Origin: Amia ocellicauda
Taxonomy: Eukaryota > Chordata > Actinopteri > Amiiformes > Amiidae
Assembly (NCBI RefSeq): GCF_036373705.1
Contig: NC_089851.1
Coordinates: 55,546,440-55,610,439 of the forward strand
Direction: 5' to 3'
DNA length: 64,000 nt
Below, piece after piece: positions 63,491 through 64,000 of this stretch. The notes under the pieces were generated by a model. The model saw nothing but the letters and a program-made list of their open reading frames with translations, ran no database searches and was not told the DNA's origin. The position numbers and the translations under genes were made by a program. Positions within the stretch are counted from its first letter, which is position 1. The number at the start of each line of letters is the position of its first letter.

Positions 63491-64000
63491 ATAGTAGCAT
63501 AACAGCAGATCACGGACCACTGTCAATCAGGTGCTTGCCTTGCCGTCCATCCATCCATCTATCTAGCTATCTATCTATCTATCTATCTATGACTCTTGAT
63601 ATCTAACTCTCTTGCTTGGTATCGCTCCCCCAATGGTCAGTAGCATAGTAGCATAACAGCAGATCACGGACCACTGTCAATCAGGTGCTTGCCTTGCCGT
63701 CCATCCATCCATCCATCTATCTATCTATCTATCTATGACTCTCGATATCTAACTCTCTTGCTTGCTATCGCTCCCCCAATGGTCAGTAGCATTGTAGCAT
63801 AACAGCAGATCACGGACAACTGTCAATCAGGTGCTTGCCTTGCCGTCCATCCATCCATCCATCTATCTATCTATCTATCTATCTATGACTCTCGATATCT
63901 AACTCTCTTGCTTGCTATCGCTCACCCAATGGTCAGTAGCATAGTATCATAACAGCAGATCACGGACCACTGTCAATCAGGTGCTTGCCTTGCCGTCCAT
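63491..64000. repeat. Satellite right of cassette 4 (continues past the window)
   Basis: About 3.5 edge-type monomers matching 59489 to about 60003, including the CTAGC tract, GCTTGGTATCGC, GGACAACTG, GCTCACCC and AGTATCATAAC variants. The array is cut by the window end. Confidence 0.96.

Larger units (their letters stand above)
60242..64000. repeat. ~4.02-kb tandem duplication, second unit (runs off the window)
   Basis: Second copy, ending at the window edge at a point equivalent to about 60003 in the first. Shared private markers include GCTGTTGCTC (56330/60350), CATTCATCC (56699/60720), CTCAATTGCTTGG (57471/61491) and TCGATGACTC (57304/61323). Very few substitutions separate the copies, so the duplication is recent. 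Confidence 0.9.

Noticed and set aside
1-64000. CENP-B box, telomere repeat or 5S rRNA gene within the satellite
   Set aside because: I looked for a CENP-B-like motif, TTAGGG-type repeats and 5S-like internal promoter sequence in the monomer core on both strands and saw none.

Overview
The window is non-coding repetitive DNA from a eukaryotic nuclear genome, most likely an animal. The tRNA genes have animal-type sequences: Asn(GUU) and Thr(AGU) closely resemble the vertebrate versions as I remember them, and none encodes CCA. The window is also dominated by satellite DNA with higher-order structure. I cannot name the species; an invertebrate is plausible but unproven. I find no credible protein-coding gene.

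About 60.2 kb of the 64 kb is one tandem satellite, roughly 420 monomers in a single orientation. Each monomer has a near-constant 110-bp core with an EcoRV site (GATATC) and two copies of AGTAGCAT. A (TCCA)n(TCTA)n tract of variable length follows the core, so monomers are usually 142 or 146 bp. Four near-identical cassettes of 936-963 bp interrupt the array, two near the left end (2027-2989, 5901-6853) and two near the right end (58553-59488, 62550-63490).

Each cassette carries three tRNA genes: Asn(GUU) on the + strand with a Pol III terminator, then Thr(UGU) and Thr(AGU) on the - strand. A (CAAAA)19-23 microsatellite lies between the two Thr genes. All four cassettes sit at the same nucleotide of the satellite core and replace 5 bp, so they descend from one event that was amplified along with flanking satellite. 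They form two lineages: A (left pair) and B (right pair).

Layout: 1-2026 edge-type satellite; 2027-2989 cassette 1; 2990-5900 edge satellite; 5901-6853 cassette 2; 6854-8430 edge satellite; 8431 to about 57300 an uninterrupted core array (about 49 kb, about 340 monomers) made of recurring monomer classes in 5-, 6- and 8-mer higher-order repeats of 718, 860 and 1152 bp; 57301-58552 edge satellite; 58553-59488 cassette 3; 59489-62549 satellite containing the junction of a ~4.02-kb tandem duplication; 62550-63490 cassette 4; 63491-64000 satellite.

The most interesting features are the tRNA cassettes that bracket the homogenised core and the complementary decay of their genes. In lineage A the Thr(AGU) anticodon stem is broken and Thr(UGU) is intact there; in lineage B it is the reverse. 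In each pair, one Asn gene is damaged and the other intact. Whether these tRNAs are transcribed, or act as Pol III/TFIIIC chromatin boundaries, is inference.
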